Shown here one piece after another: positions 5,568-13,225 of a stretch of DNA of 21,502 bases. Every line of letters starts with the position of its first letter. Position 1 is the first letter of the stretch. Position numbers and translations under genes: made by a program. The stretch is taken from positions 15,578 to 37,079 of IMG/VR virus record IMGVR_UViG_3300030118_005390, one strand, 5' to 3'. The notes under the pieces are model-generated. The model worked only from the letters and a program-made list of their open reading frames with translations, was not told the DNA's origin and did no database searches. Origin of the DNA: a virus.

Positions 5568-6378
5568 ATTTACCAGCACATATCGCCTCTTCACAATATC
5601 TTCTTAAGTTTATAAGTTTTTCATTTCTTATTAGAGTTTCTTTACCTGCATTTAAATTTTGAATATATTTAGCTCTGCCCTTAATTGGGAGTGCATCTAT
5701 TAAATTAGGTAAAGTTTTGTATTCTTTTGCAAGTGCTTGTGCCCGCTTAGGACCGATTCCTTCAATACCTAATATGTTATCGCTTTTATCTCCTTCAATA
5801 TATCTTGATAGTAAATATAGTTCAGGAGAGATATTCATATCTTCGTGCATAGTTGTATTGGTTATTTCACGTCTACCAAAAATATTAAATATACTAGTTT
5901 TATCACTTACTAGTTGATACAAGTCTCTATCTGAAGATATTATCCATATATGATCGTAATCATTAGTTTTTTCATATTTTTTTACCATGTAGGCTAAGAT
6001 ATCATCTGCCTCAACCCCTCTAAATTTTAATACTTCTTCATCTAGTTGGTCTGGTAAATCATTTAGAACTGCAAAAAATTCTTCGTATTTTTTTATTTCT
6101 TCTTCATCTTGTGGCTTTTTACGAGTGCCTTTATATTCATCAAGCATATCCATTCTGTAATAACTTTTTCCAAAGTCAAAACAGACTACTGTTCGTTTAG
6201 CTTCATATGATTTTGAAAGGGATTGAATAGTGCGAATAAAATCGTCACCAAAAGATGAATAATTAGGTCTTTGTAACCATCTGTAAGAAAGGTTGTTTGC
6301 GTCAATCAATAGTAAGTTATTATACGCATCATAATCGGGCGACTGCAAGTCAGCTAAGTCATTCCAAGATTTTGTCAT
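5530..6378 (-). CDS. 5'-3' exonuclease / flap endonuclease (T4 RNase H-like)
   Basis: This nuclease removes RNA primers and 5' flaps. Acidic metal ligands are in place: Asp26 in LLLIDANN, Asp68 in CFDFG, Glu123/Asp125/Asp126 in GVEADDI, Asp150/Asp152 in SSDRDLYQ and Asp197/Asp200 in GDKSDN. A helix-three-turn-helix DNA-binding segment, 'GDKSDNILGIEGIGPKRAQA', follows. The helical arch has the expected basic stretch (EYKGTRKKP, 81-89). A good AGGAG stands ten bases before the ATG. At 282 residues it is the size of a stand-alone phage FEN, without a polymerase domain. It is separated from the nuclease gene upstream by 45 AT-rich bases, which could hold an internal promoter. Confidence 0.92.
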   Translation of the reverse strand: MTKSWNDLADLQSPDYDAYNNLLLIDANNLSYRWLQRPNYSSFGDDFIRTIQSLSKSYEAKRTVVCFDFGKSYYRMDMLDEYKGTRKKPQDEEEIKKYEEFFAVLNDLPDQLDEEVLKFRGVEADDILAYMVKKYEKTNDYDHIWIISSDRDLYQLVSDKTSIFNIFGRREITNTTMHEDMNISPELYLLSRYIEGDKSDNILGIEGIGPKRAQALAKEYKTLPNLIDALPIKGRAKYIQNLNAGKETLIRNEKLINLRRYCEEAICAGKYGDDPLEKLKSM

Positions 6379-6423
6379 TGATATATCTCCTGTAATTTAT
6401 AATTAAATATATCAACTTTTTAA

Positions 6424-6876
6424 CTAAGTAGCAAGGTCAGTTTGATCTTTAATGCAGGTTAACCAGTCATCTAATTTTGTTACTTTAAAGTGACAACCAA
6501 ATGATTTCACCTCAATATAGAAGTCAACACTTAACTCATCATCAAATGCCACAAAATCTTTTGAACGATTCCATCTAAATATTAGTAGTGGTTTCTTTTT
6601 CATAACTTCTGCCTCACGAACTGCTTGCCTCCAAAATTGTAGCATATCAGTTGTTTTAGAAGTTAATAGATTATTCCATTCAATATCTTTATAATGCTTA
6701 CATTCAATAGCGTAAGGCCACCATGCGGTATCATGAGGTGTCCATATGTCCCCTTTTAAATAATCTATTGATCCAGATAAGGGAACTCTTCTAAACTCTT
6801 TTCCAAACTCAGATGTGAGACGAGTTGCTATTTTTTGCTCATAAGCTGAGCCTTTGGCTTTACTTTTATTGGCCAT
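6424..6876 (-). CDS. PD-(D/E)XK nuclease, Holliday-junction-resolvase-like (Hjc type)
   Basis: The order of motifs matches Hjc-type resolvases and related phage PD-(D/E)XK nucleases: 'KAKGSAYEQKIATRL' with Glu13, 'RRVPLSGSIDYLKGDI' with Asp43, and 'AIECKHYKDIEW' with Glu58 and Lys60. These supply the E...D...ExK metal site. It is 150 residues long, close to single-domain resolvases. The start shares bases with the SHMT stop (TAATG), which supports coupling. A role in resolving branched replication intermediates, or in host DNA breakdown, is likely. T4 uses the unrelated gp49 for resolution, and no gp49 homologue is seen in this window. Confidence 0.75.
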   Translation of the reverse strand: MANKSKAKGSAYEQKIATRLTSEFGKEFRRVPLSGSIDYLKGDIWTPHDTAWWPYAIECKHYKDIEWNNLLTSKTTDMLQFWRQAVREAEVMKKKPLLIFRWNRSKDFVAFDDELSVDFYIEVKSFGCHFKVTKLDDWLTCIKDQTDLAT

Positions 6877-8021
6877 TACCTATCAAGTAAATTACAGATC
6901 TTATGTGCTATAGTTTTAAAATCTGCTTCTTTAAGTCCTCTAGTGGTTTCTGCAGCAGTTCCGATTCTAAACCCACTTGTTTCAATAAAATTACGTGGAT
7001 CATTTGGTACACCGTTTTTATTAACTGTTATACCATTAGCTTCTAATTTATCTGCAGCTTCTCTACCACTATACTCACTATCACTTAAGTTGACAAGAAT
7101 TATATGACTGTCTGTGCCATTGGTCTGAATTTTAAGTCCTCTATCATTAAAAACTTCACACATCGCTTTAGCATTAAGAATAACCTGTTTTATATAGTCT
7201 ATAAAAGAATTATCAAGAGCCTCTAAATAACACTGAGCCTTAGCTGCAATTATATTCATTAAAGGGCCTCCCTGTGTTCCAGGAAATATTGCACTATTTA
7301 TCTTTTTAGTATAACGACTATCATTCCAAAGTATCATACCACCACGTGGACCACGTAATGTTTTATGGGTCGTGCTAGTAACTACATCTGCATATGGTAA
7401 AGGACTATCGTATTGTTTTGCAGCAACTAATCCGCTGTAGTGTGCCATGTCACAAACAAGTTTTGCCCCCACCATGTCAGCTATTTCTCTAAATGCTTTC
7501 CAATCTATTTGTCTCGGATATGCACTTGCTCCTGCCACTAAGACATGAGGTTTATATTGTGCAGCTATTTTGGCAATCTCCTTATAGTCCAATAACCCAT
7601 CTTCATTAACTCCATAAGTTATAGATTTATAAACTTTGCCACTTAATGTTGGAGGGGCTCCATGACTTAAATGTCCACCACTAGCTAAATCCATGCCCAT
7701 TAAAATATCACCTGGATTCATTAGTGCCTGATAAACAGCAGTGTTTGCATTAACTCCGCTATGCGGTTGCACATTTGCAAATAAACAATCATATAGTTTA
7801 GTAACAGATTCAATAGCCAAATTTTCAATCTCATCCATTTGTTCACAACCATTATAGTAACGTTTACCTGGGTATCCTTCAGCATATTTATTTGTAAATA
7901 CGCTACCACATAAGTCCATAACAGCCTGACTTGCAAAGTTCTCACTTGCTATTAATTCAACAGTGTCTTGTTGTCTTTTATACTCATTTGTTAATATAAA
8001 GCTAATTTTTGGGTGTGTCAT
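6876..8021 (-). CDS. glyA: Serine hydroxymethyltransferase
   Basis: This PLP enzyme turns serine and tetrahydrofolate into glycine and methylene-tetrahydrofolate. The protein aligns along its length with bacterial GlyA: 'ELIASENFAS', 'TNKYAEGYPGKRYYNGCE', 'FANVQPHSGVNAN', 'GGHLSHG', DMAH (Asp191, His194), the PLP lysine in 'TSTTHKTLRGPRGG' (Lys220), and near the end 'VNKNGVPNDPRN' and 'TSGFRIGTAA' with the substrate-binding Arg. At 381 residues it lacks about 35 C-terminal residues present in E. coli GlyA and a few at the N-terminus. All active-site motifs remain. ATGA overlap with the thermonuclease gene and TAATG with the next gene place it firmly in the operon. Its product is the one-carbon donor for ThyX encoded about 2 kb downstream. 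Confidence 0.95.
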   Translation of the reverse strand: MTHPKISFILTNEYKRQQDTVELIASENFASQAVMDLCGSVFTNKYAEGYPGKRYYNGCEQMDEIENLAIESVTKLYDCLFANVQPHSGVNANTAVYQALMNPGDILMGMDLASGGHLSHGAPPTLSGKVYKSITYGVNEDGLLDYKEIAKIAAQYKPHVLVAGASAYPRQIDWKAFREIADMVGAKLVCDMAHYSGLVAAKQYDSPLPYADVVTSTTHKTLRGPRGGMILWNDSRYTKKINSAIFPGTQGGPLMNIIAAKAQCYLEALDNSFIDYIKQVILNAKAMCEVFNDRGLKIQTNGTDSHIILVNLSDSEYSGREAADKLEANGITVNKNGVPNDPRNFIETSGFRIGTAAETTRGLKEADFKTIAHKICNLLDR

Positions 8022-8425
8022 AATGTAACTAATTTCCTATTATTAAGATGTGCTTGTTCTATATCCTCTTTAGATTGTCCATAGTAAGCTACTGCATGGT
8101 GTTTTTCTATCATATAATTATTTATAGACTGATCTGCAAAGTTGGTTGTTCTCCAAACTTCTCCTAGTATTCTTCCAAATTTACCTCTTTCGTCTTTATG
8201 AGTTTTTAGTATAAGGTGTGAATCATCTAACATTTCAGTCAAAAAGGCCTTTGCAGCCAATCCATATTTTTTTTCTTCTAAGTCACGAGTTCTTGATTCT
8301 GGAGTGTCAATACCGTACATTCTAATTCTCTGCTTACGTAACCAAACCCCAAATCCTAAATCTATATCAATATCAATGGTATCGCCATCAATAACTTTTA
8401 TTAATTTACATTTATATTCAAACAT
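8018..8425 (-). CDS. Thermonuclease-like (SNase family) nuclease
   Basis: A single SNase domain of 135 residues. 'VIDGDTIDIDIDLGF' opens the fold. 'RIRMYGIDTPES' places Arg35, Asp40 and Glu43 at the same numbers as the Staphylococcus enzyme, and 'DERGKFGRILGEV' supplies the second catalytic Arg (Arg85). No signal peptide is present, so it should act inside the infected cell, most simply in degrading host DNA or RNA for nucleotide recycling. AGGAT six bases before the ATG is the ribosome site. It abuts phoH with no spacer and overlaps glyA by four bases. Confidence 0.9.
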   Translation of the reverse strand: MFEYKCKLIKVIDGDTIDIDIDLGFGVWLRKQRIRMYGIDTPESRTRDLEEKKYGLAAKAFLTEMLDDSHLILKTHKDERGKFGRILGEVWRTTNFADQSINNYMIEKHHAVAYYGQSKEDIEQAHLNNRKLVTL

Positions 8426-9127
8426 TTAATATCCTAACTTATATTTTTCTACAATATACTCTTTTAAAAAATCACTTCTAACAATGTCTGGTATTTTAAA
8501 TTCTACTGTTACAAAATCGTCTAAACCTTTAAGAATTTTCATAAAATTTAATAATCCAGAGCGATCCGTTTCCCTAGTAAGATCTGTTTGTGTGTAGTCA
8601 CCACAAAAAATTATTTTACTATTTTTGCCAACTCTTGTAATTATACTATCAAGTTCATGAAAATTTAAATTCTGACATTCATCAACTATTATAACTGCAT
8701 TGTTAATTGTAATGCCTCTAATAAATGAAGTACTCATAAATTTAACATTGTTTTGTTGTTTTAAAGAATCATAAGCATCTTTTAAACCAAAAAGCTCTCT
8801 ACAAATTGACCTATAGGGAGCTTCATAAATTGATACTTTCTCTTGTTCATCTCCAGGTAAAAAACCGATGTCTCTAGTCGATACTACTGATCTAACAATA
8901 AAAACATCATCATATACTGTTGATGGGTCTAATACTTCTTCTAAAGCAAGATATAAACTTAGAAATGTTTTACCTGTACCTGCAATACCGTGCAGAAGTA
9001 GATGCTTTCCTTTTTTATATGAGTTATAGGTTATTTCTTGATTATTTGTGATAGGTGAGAAAGTAAGTAAGTCATCAATTCTGACTCGTTTTAAATGGTG
9101 TTTACCATTACCGTTGCCGTTGGGGAT
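8426..9127 (-). CDS. phoH: PhoH-like P-loop ATPase with non-canonical start codon
   Basis: The frame is open from a stop at 9158-9160 down to TAA at 8426-8428 and encodes a full PhoH core. Walker A is GIAGTGKT (residues 47-54 from 9127), followed by 'VFIVRSVVSTRDIGFLPGDE' and Walker B 'AVIIVDECQN'. The only in-frame ATG (8737) would remove Walker A. A strong AAGGAG (9134-9139) lies six bases before an ATC at 9127, exactly where ATG is expected, and no in-frame ATG, GTG or TTG lies nearby. The start is therefore either a real AUC codon or a one-base change or error. PhoH is common in marine phages, and its exact job there is unsettled (RNA helicase or phosphate-stress related roles have been proposed). 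Confidence 0.88.
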   Translation of the reverse strand: MPNGNGNGKHHLKRVRIDDLLTFSPITNNQEITYNSYKKGKHLLLHGIAGTGKTFLSLYLALEEVLDPSTVYDDVFIVRSVVSTRDIGFLPGDEQEKVSIYEAPYRSICRELFGLKDAYDSLKQQNNVKFMSTSFIRGITINNAVIIVDECQNLNFHELDSIITRVGKNSKIIFCGDYTQTDLTRETDRSGLLNFMKILKGLDDFVTVEFKIPDIVRSDFLKEYIVEKYKLGY

Positions 9128-9133
9128 ACAAAT

Positions 9134-9139
9134 CTCCTT
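9134..9139 (-). promoter_or_regulatory. Ribosome binding site that fixes the phoH start
   Basis: On the minus strand AAGGAG is followed by ATTTGT and then ATC (9127-9125). The six-base spacing is ideal for the ATC. The ATT directly next to the site is too close. It sits at the very end of the 19-base gap after the glutaredoxin stop and is the main evidence for where phoH translation begins. Confidence 0.6.
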
Positions 9140-9146
9140 TTTTGAG

Positions 9147-9407
9147 TTAAACTGAAGCTAAATGCTTCATTAATTCAGTATAGCCTCCAATGTGTTTATC
9201 CTCAATAAATATTTGCGGAACTGAGCGTGCATTGGGGACAACTTCTAATAGGTCTTCTTTTGTAAACATTTCTACCTTTAACTCTTCAGAGGTTGTTGGC
9301 TCTATAATTTTTTTGATTGTAACATTATAGTTTCTACCTTTTAATTCTGCGATAGCCAAATTACAATAACCACAAGTTTCTTTACTCCAAACTGTTGCGT
9401 CAGCCAT
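9147..9407 (-). CDS. Glutaredoxin
   Basis: An 86-residue thioredoxin-fold protein with active site CGYC (Cys12, Cys15), cis-Pro segment 'SVPQIFIEDKHIGGYTEL', and no extra domains, as in single-domain glutaredoxins. It would reduce the ribonucleotide reductase made from the same operon, two genes upstream, as T4 NrdC does. The start shares the A of the MazG-like stop (TAATG). It is cytoplasmic. Confidence 0.93.
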   Translation of the reverse strand: MADATVWSKETCGYCNLAIAELKGRNYNVTIKKIIEPTTSEELKVEMFTKEDLLEVVPNARSVPQIFIEDKHIGGYTELMKHLASV

Positions 9408-9805
9408 TAAAGATCCCCCTCTTTTCTATTCTCTGAATAGTGAACGTCAAAAGAGCCTCCTGGATATCTTGCTTTTAGTTTTTCAACATTTTCTGCTATT
9501 ACTTCATTTGGATCAAGATCTAGGGCTCTGCACGAGTTAATCCAATACCACATAATATCACCTAATTCTCTTTTCATGTGAAACTTTGTATCTGCATCCA
9601 TAGGCTTTCCTTGAAATGTTACTTTTTTCACAATCTCTGAAAATTCTCCACCCTCACTTGCAATTCCGATTGCTCCTGTTAATAATAATGAAATATTAAT
9701 CTCATCATTCAATTCGTGCAAACGAGCTTGTGTATACGCCCAATCATTAGACTCTTCAGAAGTTACTTCTTTTACAAAGTCTTTGTATTTATTTAAATCT
9801 ATCAT
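9407..9805 (-). CDS. mazG: MazG-like NTP pyrophosphohydrolase
   Basis: The MazG metal-binding pattern is present as 'ASEGGEFSEIVKKVTFQGK' (ExxE) followed by 'MKRELGDIMWYWINSC' (ExxD), in a single 132-residue all-helical domain. Family members hydrolyse (d)NTPs to monophosphates. Phage versions have been proposed to lower ppGpp or to trim nucleotide pools, but direct evidence here is absent. The ATG overlaps the nrdB stop by four bases, and glutaredoxin follows directly, so it belongs to the dNTP-supply operon. Confidence 0.85.
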   Translation of the reverse strand: MIDLNKYKDFVKEVTSEESNDWAYTQARLHELNDEINISLLLTGAIGIASEGGEFSEIVKKVTFQGKPMDADTKFHMKRELGDIMWYWINSCRALDLDPNEVIAENVEKLKARYPGGSFDVHYSENRKEGDL

Positions 9806-10923
9806 AAAGAAAACCCTTTAAAACTATCTTGCGTGATATCTTGTTTAGTGCCTCCAATAACATAACTGGAAATCTCTGTTTCTTGAGGAGCAACTTGCAC
9901 CTCTGAACCGCTAATCCATTTTTGTGTCCACGGTAAAGGATTAGCTCTTGGAACCGTGTAAGGTGACTTAACTCCCACTGCTGTCATGCGTTTATTAGCA
10001 ATCCACTCAATGTACCCATCTAACAGTTCTTTATTTAATCCTATCATTGAACCATCAGTAAAAAGATATTCTGCCCATGCTTTTTCTTGATCAACTGCAT
10101 CGACAAACATTTGAATACACTCATCTTTTGTCTCTTCTTTTATTTTAGCAAAGTCTGGATCATCTTTAGGTAAAAGTTTTAAAAGTTGTTGTGTAGAACC
10201 TAAATGAACATTCTCATCACGAGCAATAAACTTAATTATTTTGGCATTACCCTCCATTTTTTTAAGTTCTGCAAATGCCCAACTACAAGCGAAGGATACA
10301 TAGAATCTTACACCTTCTAAAATATTAACGCTCATTAAAGTTTTCCATAAAAGTGTTTTTAGATCATACATATCAATAACTATTTCTTTACCGTTTACAA
10401 TATGTGTTCCTTCTCCTAATAGATTATAGTAAGAGCTTTTAGTAATAAGTTCATCATAACATTCTGTAATGCTATCTGCGCAATCTACAATTTCTTTAAT
10501 ATCCATCATTTCATCAAATATCTTACTTGGATTACTATAGATATTTCTGATAATATGCGTATAACTCTTACTGTGAATAGTTTCACTAAAAGTCCATGTA
10601 GTAATCCAATTTTCTAATTCTGGTAAACTAGTGATTGGATTAAATGCCTCTGCTGGGGCACGACCTTGTACACTATCTAAAAGTATTTGTCTTTTTAGAT
10701 TGCTTGTAAAAATATGCTGTTCATGCTCGTTTAGCTCTTTAAAATCTTTAGCATCTCGTAGAACATCAACTTCTTCAGGTCTCCAGAAAAATCCTAATTG
10801 CTTATCCGTTAATTTATCAAAAGCTCTGTATTTGACGGTATCGTATCTTTGCATACCTAACTCTCCATCAAAAAATGCTTTTTTCTCTGTATGATCAAAT
10901 TTACTTGTATTTAGTACTGACAT
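9802..10923 (-). CDS. nrdB: Ribonucleotide reductase class Ia, beta subunit
   Basis: This is the radical-generating subunit. The diiron and tyrosyl-radical residues are all visible and almost in E. coli numbering: Asp83 (LLDS), Glu114 and His117 with radical Tyr121 in 'SETIHSKSYTHI', a Glu in 'EGVRFYVSFACS', and Glu/His in 'ARDENVHLGSTQ'. It is 373 residues long, which is normal, with no intron or homing endonuclease. TAGGAG precedes the ATG by six bases. nrdA lies nine bases upstream, so the pair is co-transcribed with mazG and glutaredoxin. Confidence 0.96.
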   Translation of the reverse strand: MSVLNTSKFDHTEKKAFFDGELGMQRYDTVKYRAFDKLTDKQLGFFWRPEEVDVLRDAKDFKELNEHEQHIFTSNLKRQILLDSVQGRAPAEAFNPITSLPELENWITTWTFSETIHSKSYTHIIRNIYSNPSKIFDEMMDIKEIVDCADSITECYDELITKSSYYNLLGEGTHIVNGKEIVIDMYDLKTLLWKTLMSVNILEGVRFYVSFACSWAFAELKKMEGNAKIIKFIARDENVHLGSTQQLLKLLPKDDPDFAKIKEETKDECIQMFVDAVDQEKAWAEYLFTDGSMIGLNKELLDGYIEWIANKRMTAVGVKSPYTVPRANPLPWTQKWISGSEVQVAPQETEISSYVIGGTKQDITQDSFKGFSL

Positions 10924-10932
10924 TTTTATCTC

Positions 10933-13215
10933 CTATAGTACACAGCTTTCGCAGTCATCATCATTATTTATTTCTTCGGCAGGTAGATTATCTAATTTAC
11001 TTACATCTATTTCTCCCTGACCGTCATTTGTATTAAAATAATACAATTGTTTTCCCCCAAACTTATAAAACATTAATAGGTGTTGAATCATGGTGCTCAT
11101 TGGTATTTTTTCATCTTCATAATGAACAGGATTATAGCTAGTATTAACACTGATACCTTGATCGATATACTTTTGTAAAATAGCCATAATCTTTAAATAA
11201 CCTTCAGGGGACTTTTGCTCCCATAACAAGTCATATTTACTTCTTAATTTATGTATTCCTGGAACTACTTGTTTTAATATTCCATCTTTACTTTGCTTTA
11301 CGCTAACAAAACTTCTTGGTGGCTCAACACCATTAGTGGCATTACTTATTTGTGCTGATGTTTCACTTGGCATTAAAGCCATTAGTGTACTATTACGAAT
11401 CCCGTGCACTTGTAATTGCTTACGTAAATCAGTCCAGTCCATACGTTCTATATAAGGCACTAACTCATCTACATCTAATTTTCTAGTGTCTATTGGAACA
11501 ATTCCTTTACCATATTTAGTTTCATCATTCAAAGGACATGGTGATTTTTCTTTAGCTAGTTTTATAGATGCTTTGATCAAATAATAACTCCAGGCTTCAG
11601 CATATTCATCTATCAATTTGAGGTTTGGGTTTTGGTATGAAGTATCATTTTTTGCCAACCAATATGCTAAGTTTATTATCCCTATACCAAGTGGTCGTCT
11701 GTTCATTGTGCTTTTTTCAGCTGCTTTAACTGGGTAGTTTTGATAGTCTAATAAAGCATCTAAACCTCTAACAGCTAGTTCACAAGGTTTTTCAAAGTCT
11801 GACGGATTACGAATGTTTCCCCAATTTATTGCACTGAGAGTACATAATGCTATTTCTCCATTTTCATCATTAAAATCATTCAAGGGCTTTGTGGGTAAAT
11901 CAATCTCACAACACAAATTTGATTGGTGAATCGGAGCTAGCTTTTCATCAAAACTACTATGCGTATTAGCATGATCAACATTCATAAGATAGATACGACC
12001 TGTATTTTTACGTTCCTCCATAAATGAACTGAATAGATCAATTGCAGGAATCTGCTTTTTACGAATATTAGGATGTACCTCTGCCTTTTCATATAAATAT
12101 TTAAATTGATCTTGGTCATTAAAAAATGATTCATATAATCCAGGCACATCACTAGGACTAAACAAAGTTATTTTTCCTCCGTTTAACAATCTTTCATACA
12201 TTAATTTATTAAACTGTACTCCATAGTCCATATGCCTAACTCTATTATCTTCGGTTCCTTTATTATTTTTAAGAACTAATAGATCCTCAACTTCAAGATG
12301 CCAAATAGGATAGTAAAGAGTAGCAGCACCATTACGTACTCCACCCTGGCTACAACTTCTAGTTGCACTTTGAAACATTTTATAAAAGGGAACAACGCCT
12401 GTGTGAAAAGCATCTCCACTGCGTATGGGAGATCCTAGTGCTCTTATACTCCCTGCTCCTATTCCAATTCCTGCTTTTTGACTTACATACTTAACGATGC
12501 TACTAGTAGTAGCATTAATACTGTCCAAGCTGTCTGCAGTTTCAATGAGTACACAGGACGAAAACTGCCTCTGCGGCGTTCTAACGCCAGCCATGACAGG
12601 AGTAGGCAAGCTAATATCAAAGGTAGATATTGCATCATAATATTCCTTTATAGTTTTAATTCTATCCTCGCTGTAATGTTGAAATAGCGTCATAGCAATA
12701 AGCATATATGCTATCTGAGGAGTTTCAAATATTTCTTTAGTTACTCTATTTTGAACTAAATATTTACCTCTAAACTGTTCCATTGCAGCGTAGGTTAAAT
12801 TATCATCTCTTTGATGTTTAATGTACGAGTTTAGTTTATTAAACTCTGCTTTTGTGAAAGACGATAAAATTTCTTCATCATAAAATCCACGCTCTACATT
12901 TTTTAAAACTATACCATGCAAGTGAGGAGGATCAAATTGTCCATAAACCATTTTTCTTAAGTGGTAGTTAATTAATCTACCTGCAACCCATTGATAATTT
13001 GGTGTTGCTTCACTTATTAGATCAGCGGCAGATTTTATTAATGTTTCTTGCACATCCTCAGTTTTTATTCCATCAAAAAACTGTATCTGACTATTTAATT
13101 CTACTTGACTAGCACTCACACCAGCTACATTTTCACAGGCAAAAGATACAACTTTGTGTAACTTTTCAATATCTAAAGATTCTTTATTACCATCTCTTTT
13201 AATAACTTCAGTCAT
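10933..13215 (-). CDS. nrdA: Ribonucleotide reductase class Ia, alpha subunit
   Basis: This is the catalytic subunit reducing NDPs to dNDPs. The N-terminal ~90 residues look like an ATP-cone allosteric domain (EVIKRDGNKESLDIEKLHKV). Active-site cysteines are in place: Cys221 in 'RQFSSCVLIETADS', the thiyl Cys with Glu in 'SNLCCEIDLPTKPL', and the partner Cys in 'ALCTLSAINWGN'. The C-terminal redox pair is CxxC in the tail 'DDCESCVL', a shorter spacing than the E. coli CxxxxC. At 760 residues it is full length and uninterrupted by an intein, although phage nrdA is a frequent intein or intron site. AAGGAA stands seven bases before the ATG. Confidence 0.96.
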   Translation of the reverse strand: MTEVIKRDGNKESLDIEKLHKVVSFACENVAGVSASQVELNSQIQFFDGIKTEDVQETLIKSAADLISEATPNYQWVAGRLINYHLRKMVYGQFDPPHLHGIVLKNVERGFYDEEILSSFTKAEFNKLNSYIKHQRDDNLTYAAMEQFRGKYLVQNRVTKEIFETPQIAYMLIAMTLFQHYSEDRIKTIKEYYDAISTFDISLPTPVMAGVRTPQRQFSSCVLIETADSLDSINATTSSIVKYVSQKAGIGIGAGSIRALGSPIRSGDAFHTGVVPFYKMFQSATRSCSQGGVRNGAATLYYPIWHLEVEDLLVLKNNKGTEDNRVRHMDYGVQFNKLMYERLLNGGKITLFSPSDVPGLYESFFNDQDQFKYLYEKAEVHPNIRKKQIPAIDLFSSFMEERKNTGRIYLMNVDHANTHSSFDEKLAPIHQSNLCCEIDLPTKPLNDFNDENGEIALCTLSAINWGNIRNPSDFEKPCELAVRGLDALLDYQNYPVKAAEKSTMNRRPLGIGIINLAYWLAKNDTSYQNPNLKLIDEYAEAWSYYLIKASIKLAKEKSPCPLNDETKYGKGIVPIDTRKLDVDELVPYIERMDWTDLRKQLQVHGIRNSTLMALMPSETSAQISNATNGVEPPRSFVSVKQSKDGILKQVVPGIHKLRSKYDLLWEQKSPEGYLKIMAILQKYIDQGISVNTSYNPVHYEDEKIPMSTMIQHLLMFYKFGGKQLYYFNTNDGQGEIDVSKLDNLPAEEINNDDDCESCVL

Positions 13216-13225
13216 TTTTAATTCC

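Noticed and set aside
6394-6401. TATAAATT on the minus strand as a T4-type late promoter for the 5' nuclease
   Set aside because: One mismatch in an extremely AT-rich 45-base gap is easily chance, and the nuclease is not expected to be late.
8426-8737. A 103-aa ORF starting at the ATG at 8737, as the whole phoH gene or a frameshifted remnant
   Set aside because: The same frame continues upstream to 9158 without a stop and contains Walker A and other PhoH motifs, so the gene is intact apart from its start codon.
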